A DNA stretch of 64,000 nt, from assembly GCF_023657445.1 (NCBI RefSeq), contig NZ_JAGTWY010000001.1, positions 3,410,001 through 3,474,000 on the forward strand, read 5' to 3'. This DNA comes from Marinobacter sediminum. GTDB taxonomy: Bacteria > Pseudomonadota > Gammaproteobacteria > Pseudomonadales > Oleiphilaceae. Numbering within the stretch: position 1 is the stretch's first letter; every line of letters begins with the position of its first letter. Positions 1-7,739 of the stretch are shown one piece after another. Position numbers and translations under genes: made by a program. The notes below the pieces were generated by a model that saw only the letters and a list, made by a program, of their open reading frames with translations, made no database searches and was not told the origin of the DNA.

Positions 1-2261
1 TGCAGCGATACCAGTCCCTGTTTGATAATGCCATTGAAGGTGTCTTCCAGATGTCGCCGGACCGTCGGTTTGTGACGGCAAACCCCGCGATGGCCAGGCT
101 CATGGGCTATAACAGCAGCCGCGAACTGCTCAATCGCAGTCCCGATGTCCTGGAAGCCTGCATTGCCGATGACCGGCTGCGCCGCCTTGTCGTGCAGCAG
201 CTGGAAGCAAAGGGCACCGTCAAAGGGGTTGAAGCCCGTTATTTCACCCGCGATGGCGAGGAGCGCTGGGCCACCATTTCACTGCACACGGTGTTCGATG
301 CTGATGGTGAGCCGACCCACCTGGAAGGCACCTGTATTGATGCGACAGAAAGCCATCAGCGTCAGCGGATTGAGCGGGAGCGGGAACAGGAGCGGCTGGA
401 AAAAGAGCTGGCGCGTAACTCTGCTGAAGCCAAGAGTCAGTTCCTGGCAAATATGAGCCACGAGATCCGGACACCACTGGCGGCCATCATCGGTTATGGC
501 GAGACGCTCCTGGATCCGGATTTGAGCCAGCAGGACAAGCATAGCAGTGCGGAAACAGTGGTTCGCAGTGGTCGGCACCTGCTTGATCTGGTCAACGATA
601 TTCTCGACCACTCCAAGATTGACGCCAACAAGCTGGATGTGGATGTCGTGTCGGTCAACCTGCCGGAACTGCTCGATGAGATCCGCGCCTTTTTTGCGCC
701 CAGGGCCCGGGAGAAGGGGCTGGATTTCAGCGTCATGTGCGAATTCCCGCTACCGGAACAGATCCTTACCGACCCCACCCGGTTCCGGCAGATCATCATC
801 AACCTTTGCGGAAATGCGCTTAAGTTCACCGAAAAAGGTTCCATTACCCTGGTAATACGCTGTGACCGTGAGTATGAAATGCTCATTGCCCGGGTCGTTG
901 ATACCGGTATTGGCATGAAGCCGGAACAGCTGGGCAGGTTGTTTGATCCGTTCGCCCAGGGCAGCGCTGCGATATCCCGGCAATATGGCGGCACCGGCCT
1001 TGGACTCAGTATTTCCCGACGCCTTGCCGAGCTGCTGGGGGGTAGTATTCATGTCCACAGTACCTACGGTGAGGGCAGTGAATTCGAGCTTTCGATCCGT
1101 ACCGGTGCGCTGGAAAACGTGCACTTCCTTCGGGATGCCTCCGAGCTCAGTCAGCGTCGCCGTGCCATTCCCATGGTGGTGGCTCCCCAGCTCAGCGGCA
1201 GAATTCTTTGTGCGGAGGATAACGACGTGAATCGCCGGCTGGTATCCCTGCTGGTAGCCCGCACAGGTGCCGAGCTGGTGCATGTGGGCAATGGCGCCGA
1301 GGCACTGGATGTTGCTCTTCGTGAACCCTTTGACCTGATTTTGATGGATATCCAGATGCCGGTGATGAATGGTCGCGATGCCACCGCCGCGCTCAGGGAG
1401 GCCGGGGTAAATGCACCGGTAATTGCCTTGACGGCCAATGTCATGTCTGAAGATATTGCCGACTATCGCCTTGCTGGCTGCAATGAGCATCTGGCCAAGC
1501 CGATCGACAAGCAACGGTTTTACGAAGTGCTGGCACGTTATCTGGTCGTCCTGCCCGACACTGTGCAGGTGCCGGTCCACGCTTTCAGTGGCAGGGTCCT
1601 GGTGGCCGAGGACAATGAGGAGAACCGGCAGCTTGTGGAGCGGATGCTGCGTCGGCAGGGTCTGGATGTTGTGCCTGTGAATAGCGGAGACGACGCCGTA
1701 CGCAAGGCGCTGGCAGATTCCGTCCAGTTGGTGCTGATGGACCGTCATATGCCGGGAATGGATGGTGTGGCGGCGACGCGTTTGCTGCGCCAGGCCGGCT
1801 TCCGGCGACCGATTATCGCCTTTACCGCCGGCGACCAGAAGGAAACCGATGCCCTGCTTGCGGCCGGGTGTGACGGTGTCCTTAACAAACCCATCGACCA
1901 GGCCCATCTGCAGTCCGTGCTGGACCGTTTCCTCCAGCGCGAGGCTCGCGAGACGGTGGATGAGCAGGAGGATGAGGAAATTGGTCGTTTGGTGGTCCAG
2001 TTCCTTGAGGGATTGGAGGGGCGCCGGCAACGAATCATTGAGGCGCTATCGGAAGATGATGCAGCAACGCTGAAAACCGAAACCCACCAGATCAAGGGCA
2101 CCGCGGGTGCGATGGGTTACCCGATGATGACGCGTCAGGCCGGAGCTGTGGAGGAGCTTCTGAGGAGCGCAGATCCGGACTGGGACAGGGTTCGCAGCGA
2201 ACTGGGTACCCTGAATGAAATGATTGTACGCGCGCTCGAGGGCGCGGCAACGTCCACGTGA
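1..2261 (+). CDS. Hybrid sensor histidine kinase/response regulator, 5' end outside window
   Basis: A multi-step phosphorelay kinase. The frame is open to the first bases of the window and reads a PAS-like sequence (start Q-R-Y-Q-S-L-F-D-N-A), so the true start lies upstream; the ATG at 51 is internal to the PAS domain. Order (numbered from the Met at 51): PAS to about 110, a charged coiled coil 108-130, HisKA with the phospho-accepting His in NMSHEIRTPL (about 136), HATPase with N box NLCGNALKFTEKG, G1 DTGIGM and G2 GGTGLGLSI, two receiver domains (LILMDIQMP and LVLMDRHMP acceptor Asps, each ending in KPID), and a C-terminal Hpt domain with HQIKGTAGAMGY. All catalytic residues look intact. 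The membrane or sensory N-terminus is not visible. The single-domain receiver at 2893 may be a partner. Confidence 0.95.
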   Translation, partial: QRYQSLFDNAIEGVFQMSPDRRFVTANPAMARLMGYNSSRELLNRSPDVLEACIADDRLRRLVVQQLEAKGTVKGVEARYFTRDGEERWATISLHTVFDADGEPTHLEGTCIDATESHQRQRIEREREQERLEKELARNSAEAKSQFLANMSHEIRTPLAAIIGYGETLLDPDLSQQDKHSSAETVVRSGRHLLDLVNDILDHSKIDANKLDVDVVSVNLPELLDEIRAFFAPRAREKGLDFSVMCEFPLPEQILTDPTRFRQIIINLCGNALKFTEKGSITLVIRCDREYEMLIARVVDTGIGMKPEQLGRLFDPFAQGSAAISRQYGGTGLGLSISRRLAELLGGSIHVHSTYGEGSEFELSIRTGALENVHFLRDASELSQRRRAIPMVVAPQLSGRILCAEDNDVNRRLVSLLVARTGAELVHVGNGAEALDVALREPFDLILMDIQMPVMNGRDATAALREAGVNAPVIALTANVMSEDIADYRLAGCNEHLAKPIDKQRFYEVLARYLVVLPDTVQVPVHAFSGRVLVAEDNEENRQLVERMLRRQGLDVVPVNSGDDAVRKALADSVQLVLMDRHMPGMDGVAATRLLRQAGFRRPIIAFTAGDQKETDALLAAGCDGVLNKPIDQAHLQSVLDRFLQREARETVDEQEDEEIGRLVVQFLEGLEGRRQRIIEALSEDDAATLKTETHQIKGTAGAMGYPMMTRQAGAVEELLRSADPDWDRVRSELGTLNEMIVRALEGAATST

Positions 2262-2295
2262 CCGATACCGGCAGAATAACGACAGGAACAGGCCA

Positions 2296-2844
2296 ATGAG
2301 TGATAGCCAACATCGTAGTGAAAACCATTCCCTGAGCATGATGTACGGGACCTACGCCGATATACTGTTTGTTCTGTTCCCGTTTCTGGTGATCGGCATG
2401 CAGCGCTTATGGGACGGCCGGCTCTACGAAACCCTGATGCGCCCGGACCTGAGTATCGCGGCCGCCATTCTCGCCGGGCTCGCTATTGGCAAGTTTGTGC
2501 TCGGGCTGGTTACCAACCGGGAGCTTGGCCGCTACAAGGAACGGATCGTGTTCTTTATTGCCCTGACGCTGTTTGTCGTTTTGGGGCCGTCGATTATCCT
2601 GATGCTGAGTATACTGGGGAGTGTCGAGGTTCCCGGGTTCGTTGCATTTATCCAGCCGATTCTGCTGATTATCGCTATTTCCCTGTATACCACAGCGGTA
2701 AGTATCAGCAATATTCTTACCCGTTACGGTACCGAAGAAGCGGTCTATGGTGCCGGTGATCGCCCGAAGGATTCCAACGAGGCCCCGATGCCCAGGCCGG
2801 CACCGCTGGACCTGCCGCGGCGCACCGGCAGCGATTCTCTGTAA
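2296..2844 (+). CDS. Four-helix-type inner membrane protein of unknown function
   Basis: 182 residues with about four hydrophobic segments (FVLFPFLVIG, AAAILAGLAIGKFVLGL, IVFFIALTLFVVLGPSIILML, FIQPILLIIAISLYTTAVSIS) and a Pro-rich polar tail. I chose the ATG at 2296 because a GACAGGA-type ribosome site lies just upstream and the in-frame upstream extension overlaps the kinase gene without a good start. It sits 34 bases after the kinase and 48 before a receiver gene, so it probably belongs to the same transcription unit. I do not recognise the family. Confidence 0.75.
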   Translation: MSDSQHRSENHSLSMMYGTYADILFVLFPFLVIGMQRLWDGRLYETLMRPDLSIAAAILAGLAIGKFVLGLVTNRELGRYKERIVFFIALTLFVVLGPSIILMLSILGSVEVPGFVAFIQPILLIIAISLYTTAVSISNILTRYGTEEAVYGAGDRPKDSNEAPMPRPAPLDLPRRTGSDSL

Positions 2845-2892
2845 CCAGGGCCCCTCAATATACAGTGAAGAGAGAATGACAGGAGAAGATCA

Positions 2893-3306
2893 ATGAGCGA
2901 CCTGAAGGTTCTGGTGGTGGAAGACGAGCCGGTCATGAGGGCAAGGTTGGTGGATATGCTCTACAAGGCTGGAGCAACCCAGGTTTCCGAATGCGTCGAT
3001 GCTGCTTCTGCACGAGATACTTTCGCCGCCGGGGAATTTCAGATCATTCTGCTGGATCTGGGGTTGCCGGACGGCGACGGCCACGAACTCATGCAGGAAT
3101 TCAAGCGTGCCCGGGAGGAACAGCATATTGTTCTGGTAACGGCTGATGACTCCATCGACAGCATCCAGCGTGCGATCAGTGCCGGTGCCAACGGTTACGT
3201 GGTGAAGCCGTATTCTCAGGAGAAGATTCACGATGTGGTCAATAACTACGCCATGGTTCACGGCGGGGATATGGCAATGATTCAGGGGTTGAACCGGCAT
3301 CACTGA
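2893..3306 (+). CDS. Stand-alone response regulator receiver (CheY-like)
   Basis: A 137-residue single receiver domain without an output domain. It has the acidic pair E-D near residue 10-11 (VVEDEP), the phospho-acceptor Asp in ILLDLGLPDGDG (about 56), the conserved Thr in LVTAD and the Lys in VVKPYS. A GGAG ribosome site (caggagaagatc) precedes the ATG. Its position two genes after the hybrid kinase, which carries an Hpt domain, suggests it could receive phosphate from that relay; this is inferred from position only. Confidence 0.9.
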   Translation: MSDLKVLVVEDEPVMRARLVDMLYKAGATQVSECVDAASARDTFAAGEFQIILLDLGLPDGDGHELMQEFKRAREEQHIVLVTADDSIDSIQRAISAGANGYVVKPYSQEKIHDVVNNYAMVHGGDMAMIQGLNRHH

Positions 3307-3341
3307 CCGGTTCAACCTCCGCTGGTTCAGCAGGCAAGGAG

Positions 3342-3614
3342 TCAGGCCACCTGACGTGCAATCCAGGAATTATAGCGGTTGGCCAGGGCCCGGACGTAAC
3401 GGGCTTCGCCACCGTCAAGATTGCCGAGTACTCCCTTGAAAATCCAGCCTCTTTCATAGAGACCAAGCACCCGCTGTTCGTCATCCAGATTGACGCGCTG
3501 ATTCAGTTTCTTGCAGATAGCATCCAGCAGTGGCAGCTTCTCCGGGCGCTTCAGCGATCCTTGACGACCGCTGATGGGCTGATTGGCTGCGCGTGTGATC
3601 GGATGTCTTTTCAT
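3342..3614 (-). CDS. Small conserved hypothetical protein, 90 aa
   Basis: A basic 90-residue soluble protein starting MKRHPITRAANQP. The start at 3614 is set by a strong AAGGAG site nine bases upstream. The gene is preceded on its own strand by two tandem hairpins (3634-3679), the distal one followed by T residues, which may be an attenuator or the end of another transcript. It converges on the receiver gene with 35 bases between stop codons. I do not recognise the family. Confidence 0.7.
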   Translation of the reverse strand: MKRHPITRAANQPISGRQGSLKRPEKLPLLDAICKKLNQRVNLDDEQRVLGLYERGWIFKGVLGNLDGGEARYVRALANRYNSWIARQVA

Positions 3615-3633
3615 GATGTTCTCCTTGTCGTTT

Positions 3634-3679
3634 TGCGGCTGCAAAAACTAAACCCCGGAGCCGAGGGCAACCGGGGTTT
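3634..3679 (-). terminator. Tandem hairpins in the leader of the 90-aa gene
   Basis: Read on the minus strand, AAACCCCGG (3671-3679) pairs with CCGGGGTTT (3650-3658) as a 9-bp stem and is followed by TAGTTTTTG. A second hairpin, TTTTGC-AGCC-GCAAAA, occupies 3634-3649 and ends just before the AAGGAG ribosome site. The first resembles an intrinsic terminator, so it could end a short upstream RNA or attenuate the 90-aa gene. Confidence 0.5.
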
Positions 3680-4011
3680 GGCGGAGACGCTGACCCGGTC
3701 GCTGCAATGGCTCCCGGGACTGGACCGAAAGCCGTTAGATGTCTTTCACCATGGCGTGTGCCGACTGCCCTGAAAGGCAATCGGTGGCGATCTTGAAAAT
3801 AGACTGTGGAATCATTCTGGTCATACCGGCTCTTGTGGTTCGGTTCGATATCCAGTGTATAGGCTACTGGAAGGTTTGCAAGAGGCTGGTCGCTTCGGCA
3901 AACCCCTACAGACGCCCCCATCCGGCCAACTCATAATTAGCGCCGTCACGTTTTACGTTGTGCAATCCACGGTAGCTGCCGCGCCAGGTACCGAATGGAT
4001 CTCTCCTTTCT

Positions 4012-4040
4012 ACGCAGCCTTGATGGCTGCGTTTTTTTTT
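4012..4040 (+). terminator. Strong intrinsic terminator with no upstream plus-strand gene
   Basis: ACGCAGCC (4012-4019), loop TTGAT, GGCTGCGT (4025-4032), an 8-bp perfect stem followed by an uninterrupted T run to 4040. Textbook rho-independent terminator on the plus strand. The nearest plus-strand gene upstream ends at 3306 with a minus-strand gene between. Confidence 0.85.
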
Positions 4041-4157
4041 GCGTAACGGAAACTTCGTAGACACTACTCCGTACAGATTTCCGATGGCCTGTTGGCGATA
4101 ATTTGCAAACTAATCTTTCATTCGTTTCAGTAAACAACGAGGTTGAAATCTAAGCAA

Positions 4158-4397
4158 ATGTCCGACCAATCCGGATCTGCAAGCAACAAGTTCCGCTCGC
4201 ATTTTTTCATTGAAATAGCATTGATTGCCGCCCTGGCGTTTTACATGATGCTGGCCAAAGAACAGGTGGTAGGCGATGATCTTGCATTTACCTTTGTTGG
4301 CGCAGGCTTGATGGCTCTGGTCACCTACTGGACGCTGAATACGCTCAGGGATGGGCTGGAAGTGGTTGTTGTGCGGGCAGGTCGCCTGAAGCACTGA
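4158..4397 (+). CDS. Small membrane protein, 79 aa
   Basis: Starts MSDQSGSASNKF and has two hydrophobic segments (FFIEIALIAALAFYMML and LAFTFVGAGLMALVTYWTL), ending in a basic tail. I chose the ATG at 4158; a TTG at 4143 is in frame but adds only five residues. The ribosome site is weak. It follows the strong terminator at 4012-4040, so it has its own promoter or is poorly expressed. No family recognised. Confidence 0.6.
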   Translation: MSDQSGSASNKFRSHFFIEIALIAALAFYMMLAKEQVVGDDLAFTFVGAGLMALVTYWTLNTLRDGLEVVVVRAGRLKH

Positions 4398-4415
4398 GCC
4401 TCATGCCCGGAAGGG

Positions 4416-4952
4416 TCAGGTCTGATGGCTGTGATTCGGCAACGCGGTTGTCCGCTCGCCCTGTAGGAAGATTTGTTCCCAGGTCTTGTGCAGGATCAGG
4501 GCGTCATTGGCAGCCCGGTGCACCGGCAATCCCAGCTCGGCGATCACTTGTTGGCGGAGAGTGGACCATTGCCGGATTTGCTGCGGGTTCAGTAGCATGG
4601 AAATGGACTCGAGCTGGAACTGGGGCCTCACACGGGCGGCCCGGAACAGGCGGTGAAGCCAGAAGCTGTCAAACGTCCATGCATCGCAGAATACCTGCTC
4701 TGGCAACAGTTCATTCAGACTGTGTGCCACCTCACTGACTGCTCGTCCATCGGATTCCAGGGTTTGGCGCGAAATACCGTGGATGCCTTCGGCGCTCTCA
4801 GACCAGTCCTGCCAGAGTATATGCGGACGAATCAGCCAGCTATGAAGCCCACCATCCGGCATGCAAAGACCCACCTCGATCGGGTAGCTTGCAATCAGGT
4901 CGAGGCTGGATGCTTCAAAATCAATGAAGGCCGGGCAGCTATCGGTGGTCAT
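4416..4952 (-). CDS. DEDDh-type 3'-5' exonuclease (RNase T / Pol III epsilon fold)
   Basis: 178 residues. The four metal-ligand motifs of the DEDDh exonuclease superfamily are visible: Exo I FIDFEASS (Asp and Glu), Exo II with the Asp in DAWTFDSFWL, and Exo III HRAANDALIL (His and Asp). The protein consists of little more than this domain. Substrate (RNA or DNA ends) cannot be deduced. It is convergent with the small membrane protein gene, with 18 bases between stops. Confidence 0.8.
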   Translation of the reverse strand: MTTDSCPAFIDFEASSLDLIASYPIEVGLCMPDGGLHSWLIRPHILWQDWSESAEGIHGISRQTLESDGRAVSEVAHSLNELLPEQVFCDAWTFDSFWLHRLFRAARVRPQFQLESISMLLNPQQIRQWSTLRQQVIAELGLPVHRAANDALILHKTWEQIFLQGERTTALPNHSHQT

Positions 4953-5137
4953 TGGCTCAGTTCAGTTGATGTGTTGTTTTTAGCTGAGTTTACCCGCCCC
5001 GGACGCGAGACGCGAACTCAACCTGTGCCAGCGCTGTTACAATATGTCCGTTGCTTGTAAAAGCTCAGGACCAGGCAGCTGTGTGGAAGCGCGCAGTAAA
5101 CCATCCCGATCTGTCTCACACCATACGGGGAGCCCGA

Positions 5138-5803
5138 ATGACTGACACCGTGGTTGTAATCTATTCCGGAGGCATGGACTCCTATACCTTGCTGCATCTG
5201 GCCCGTGCCCGCGGCTACGAGGTTCATGCACTGTCCTTCAACTACGGCCAGCGGCACGTGAGGGAGCTTGAGTGTGCAAGCAAGGTGTGCGATTCCCTGG
5301 GTATCTCTCACAAGGTGATCGATATCAGGGCCATGAGTGAGGTGATGGCCGGCTCTGCCCTCACCGGTGACGTCAACGTGCCCGAAGGTCACTACGAAGA
5401 GGACAGCATGAAGGCCACGGTTGTGCCTAACCGCAACATGATTCTGTTGTCACTGGCGACCGGCTATGCCGTTACGACCGGTGCCGGCGCAGTCTGGTAC
5501 GGTGCGCACGGGGGTGACCATGCCATCTATCCGGATTGCCGCCCTGAGTTTGTCGCGAAGATGGACGCGGTATGCCGCGTGGCCAACTATGAGCCGGTAG
5601 GCATCGAAGCGCCATTCATGGCTATGGGCAAGGGTCAGATCCTGGCAGAGGGTCTGAAGCTCGGCCTGGATTACGGTGATACCTGGACCTGCTACAACGG
5701 TCGGCAGAAGGCATGCGGTCGATGCGGCTCTTGTGTGGAACGACTGGAAGCCTTCGCCGCCAACGGCGTGACTGATCCTCTGGCTTATGAGGCGCAGTGC
5801 TGA
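5138..5803 (+). CDS. queC: 7-cyano-7-deazaguanine synthase QueC
   Basis: Converts 7-carboxy-7-deazaguanine to preQ0 with ATP and ammonia, in queuosine synthesis. The protein has the N-terminal PP-loop [12 protein letters not shown] (residues 8-19), the VVPNRNM segment and the C-terminal zinc site [15 protein letters not shown] (four Cys). 221 residues, usual for the family. The ATG at 5138 follows GGGGAG; an in-frame TTG 87 bases upstream is less likely because the family begins just before the PP-loop. It overlaps queE at TGATG, so the two are translationally coupled. Confidence 0.95.
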   Translation: MTDTVVVIYSGGMDSYTLLHLARARGYEVHALSFNYGQRHVRELECASKVCDSLGISHKVIDIRAMSEVMAGSALTGDVNVPEGHYEEDSMKATVVPNRNMILLSLATGYAVTTGAGAVWYGAHGGDHAIYPDCRPEFVAKMDAVCRVANYEPVGIEAPFMAMGKGQILAEGLKLGLDYGDTWTCYNGRQKACGRCGSCVERLEAFAANGVTDPLAYEAQC

Positions 5804-6459
5804 TGTATCGGGTCAAGGAAGCGTTCTATACCCTGCAGGGTGAAGGTGCTCAGGCTGGTCGTGCCGCCGTCTTTTGTCGGTTCAGCAAGTGCAACCTGTG
5901 GAGTGGCCGGGAGAAAGATCGGGCCAGTGCTGTCTGCAATTTCTGTGACACCGACTTTGTCGGTACCGATGGCCAGAATGGCGGTCGTTTCGACACCCCC
6001 GACGCACTGGCAGCTCACATTCGCAGCCTGTGGCCGGATGCACCGGGACATCCCTATGTGGTGTGCACGGGTGGTGAGCCGTTATTGCAGTTGGACGAAC
6101 CCCTGATCGAGGCCTTTCACAGAGAGGGCTTTGAGGTTGGCGTGGAAACCAACGGTACCCTGCCGGCACCCGAAGGCATCGACTGGCTGTGTGTGAGCCC
6201 CAAGGCAAATGCGCCGGTGGTTATCGAAGCCTGTGATGAGCTCAAGCTGGTGTATCCCCAGCCTCTGGCGATGCCGGAGCGTTTTCTGCCAATCCGCGCT
6301 ACCCATTATTTTCTATCACCCATGGCATCGCCGGTGGCGACGGAAGGGGGTGGAGATCCGGTCAAACTGAGCAATACCCGCAAGGCCACGGATTACTGCC
6401 TCTCTCATCCCCAGTGGCGCTTAACCCTGCAAATGCACAAGATCATCGGTATCGACTGA
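5803..6459 (+). CDS. queE: 7-carboxy-7-deazaguanine synthase QueE (radical SAM)
   Basis: A radical SAM enzyme that forms the 7-deazaguanine ring from carboxytetrahydropterin. The N-terminus [15 protein letters not shown] is typical. The cluster-binding cysteines are spaced C-x14-C-x2-C (C at about 31, 46, 49) instead of the canonical C-x3-C-x2-C; this long form is known for a clade of QueE proteins in gamma-proteobacteria. CTGGEPLLQ is the SAM-binding GGE motif. The ATG at 5803 overlaps the queC stop; GTG at 5797 is an alternative. 218 residues. Confidence 0.93.
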   Translation: MYRVKEAFYTLQGEGAQAGRAAVFCRFSKCNLWSGREKDRASAVCNFCDTDFVGTDGQNGGRFDTPDALAAHIRSLWPDAPGHPYVVCTGGEPLLQLDEPLIEAFHREGFEVGVETNGTLPAPEGIDWLCVSPKANAPVVIEACDELKLVYPQPLAMPERFLPIRATHYFLSPMASPVATEGGGDPVKLSNTRKATDYCLSHPQWRLTLQMHKIIGID

Positions 6460-7527
6460 TCAGACGGTTGCGGCCAGCAAGTTTTGTTCTGGCGCCGAGG
6501 GCGCCAGTGCCTGGGCCCGATACCGGCTTGGGCTGGTACCTGTCCAGCGCTTGAAGGCGCGGGTGAAGTTGGCGGCGTCCGCGTAACCGAGAGAGTCCGC
6601 GATCTGTCTGAGGTTCATGCCGGTGTTTCTCAGCAACTCTCCGGCCCGCGCCAGGCGAACCTGATCCACCAGGTTCTGGAAGCTGGCATTTTCTTCCTGA
6701 AGCCGCCGTTTGAGCGTGCGCTCCGACATAAACAATGTTCCGGCAACCCGCGTCAGTTTGGGCGGGAACGGATGGCTGGTTTCGATCACCCGCCGTACCC
6801 GGCAGGCGAAGCCTGCATCTTTCGTCAGTTGTCTCAGGGCTTCTTCGCACTGGGCCCGGGAGGAGGCAGCCAGCTGATCGTCGGTGAAGCGAATAGGCAG
6901 GTCCAGTTGCGATACCGGAATTACCAGTGCGTCCTCCGCTGCGCCATATTCGACGGGAACTGAAATCACCCGGCGAAAGCGGTGGAAGTAGGTGGGTTCG
7001 GGGCCCTGCCGCAGAATCCGTGACCCTTCCACAACAGCGCCCGTCAATTGCACACCCATGGATACACAACCGAACAGCATGGCATCCATTATGAAAGCCT
7101 GGAGGGGGCCCAGATCCGTATCACAGGAAACGGTATACCACGCATTGCTGCCGGCCTGTCGTTTGGTGACCTGCAAGTGGGGCGCCCGAAGCATCAGGTA
7201 TCGGGTCATCAGTTCCAGGGCCTCGTTCAGGGACCGGCTGCTCATGACGGCGGTGCCCAGCGCACCGTGCAGCGGCAGCTTCAGTTCCCCTGCCAGCATG
7301 ATGCCAAGGCCGGGCTCGCCGCTTTCGATAATCGCCCGGGTTACGAACTCGCTGGCCTGAGCCTGGCTGACCCTGAGCTCCGTGGAGTTCAGCCGGGCCG
7401 GATCAAGGCCGACCCGGAGCAGCAGATCCCGCTCATCGAGACCAATGGTGTGCAGCAGTTCAGCCAGCAAATGCAGATAGATGGCTGGCATACCCAGGTC
7501 CTGTGCAGTGGAAACTGAGGCGCGCAT
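6460..7527 (-). CDS. AraC-family transcriptional regulator with arabinose-binding-like N-terminal domain
   Basis: 355 residues. The N-terminal about 200 residues match the AraC ligand-binding type found in OruR/ArgR-like regulators. The C-terminal about 100 residues carry two helix-turn-helix units (MSERTLKRRLQEENASFQNL and LRQIADSLGYADAANFTRAFKRWTG). It converges directly on queE, with stop codons adjacent. No obvious target operon is next to it; the minus-strand gene upstream is a nuclease 212 bases away. Confidence 0.88.
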   Translation of the reverse strand: MRASVSTAQDLGMPAIYLHLLAELLHTIGLDERDLLLRVGLDPARLNSTELRVSQAQASEFVTRAIIESGEPGLGIMLAGELKLPLHGALGTAVMSSRSLNEALELMTRYLMLRAPHLQVTKRQAGSNAWYTVSCDTDLGPLQAFIMDAMLFGCVSMGVQLTGAVVEGSRILRQGPEPTYFHRFRRVISVPVEYGAAEDALVIPVSQLDLPIRFTDDQLAASSRAQCEEALRQLTKDAGFACRVRRVIETSHPFPPKLTRVAGTLFMSERTLKRRLQEENASFQNLVDQVRLARAGELLRNTGMNLRQIADSLGYADAANFTRAFKRWTGTSPSRYRAQALAPSAPEQNLLAATV

Positions 7528-7739
7528 GGGGTTTCCTCGTTACGTGCGGTTCTTTTTATGTAAGGCGGATCGGAGATCTGTGCTGATTATGACGCGTCTC
7601 GGGGCCTGTCCCCATGACTGCGCTGACGGGGTAATGGGCCAGACAGGCCAATAGACCTGCCGGCGCAGGAGAGCGGCAGCCGGGAGGTATCGGCAACGAG
7701 GCAAATACAAAGTATGGTTTCAGGTTATCGAAAGACCAC

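Larger units (their letters stand above)
3615..4157. other. 543-base intergenic region without a convincing protein gene
   Basis: Apart from the hairpins at 3634-3679 and the terminator at 4012-4040 I see no gene. Open frames here have no ribosome site or family resemblance. The plus-strand terminator has no plus-strand protein gene to serve for 700 bases upstream, so a small RNA in roughly 3790-4040 is possible. I could not identify a known sRNA family in it. Confidence 0.4.

Noticed and set aside
750..2030. Long open frame of 426 codons antisense to the hybrid kinase
   Set aside because: Its product is His/Gln-rich without family features; it mirrors codon bias of the kinase on the other strand, whose domains are fully intact.
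3481..3921. 146-codon minus-strand open frame extending over the 90-aa gene leader
   Set aside because: Different frame from the well-supported 90-aa gene, crosses the hairpins and has no ribosome site.
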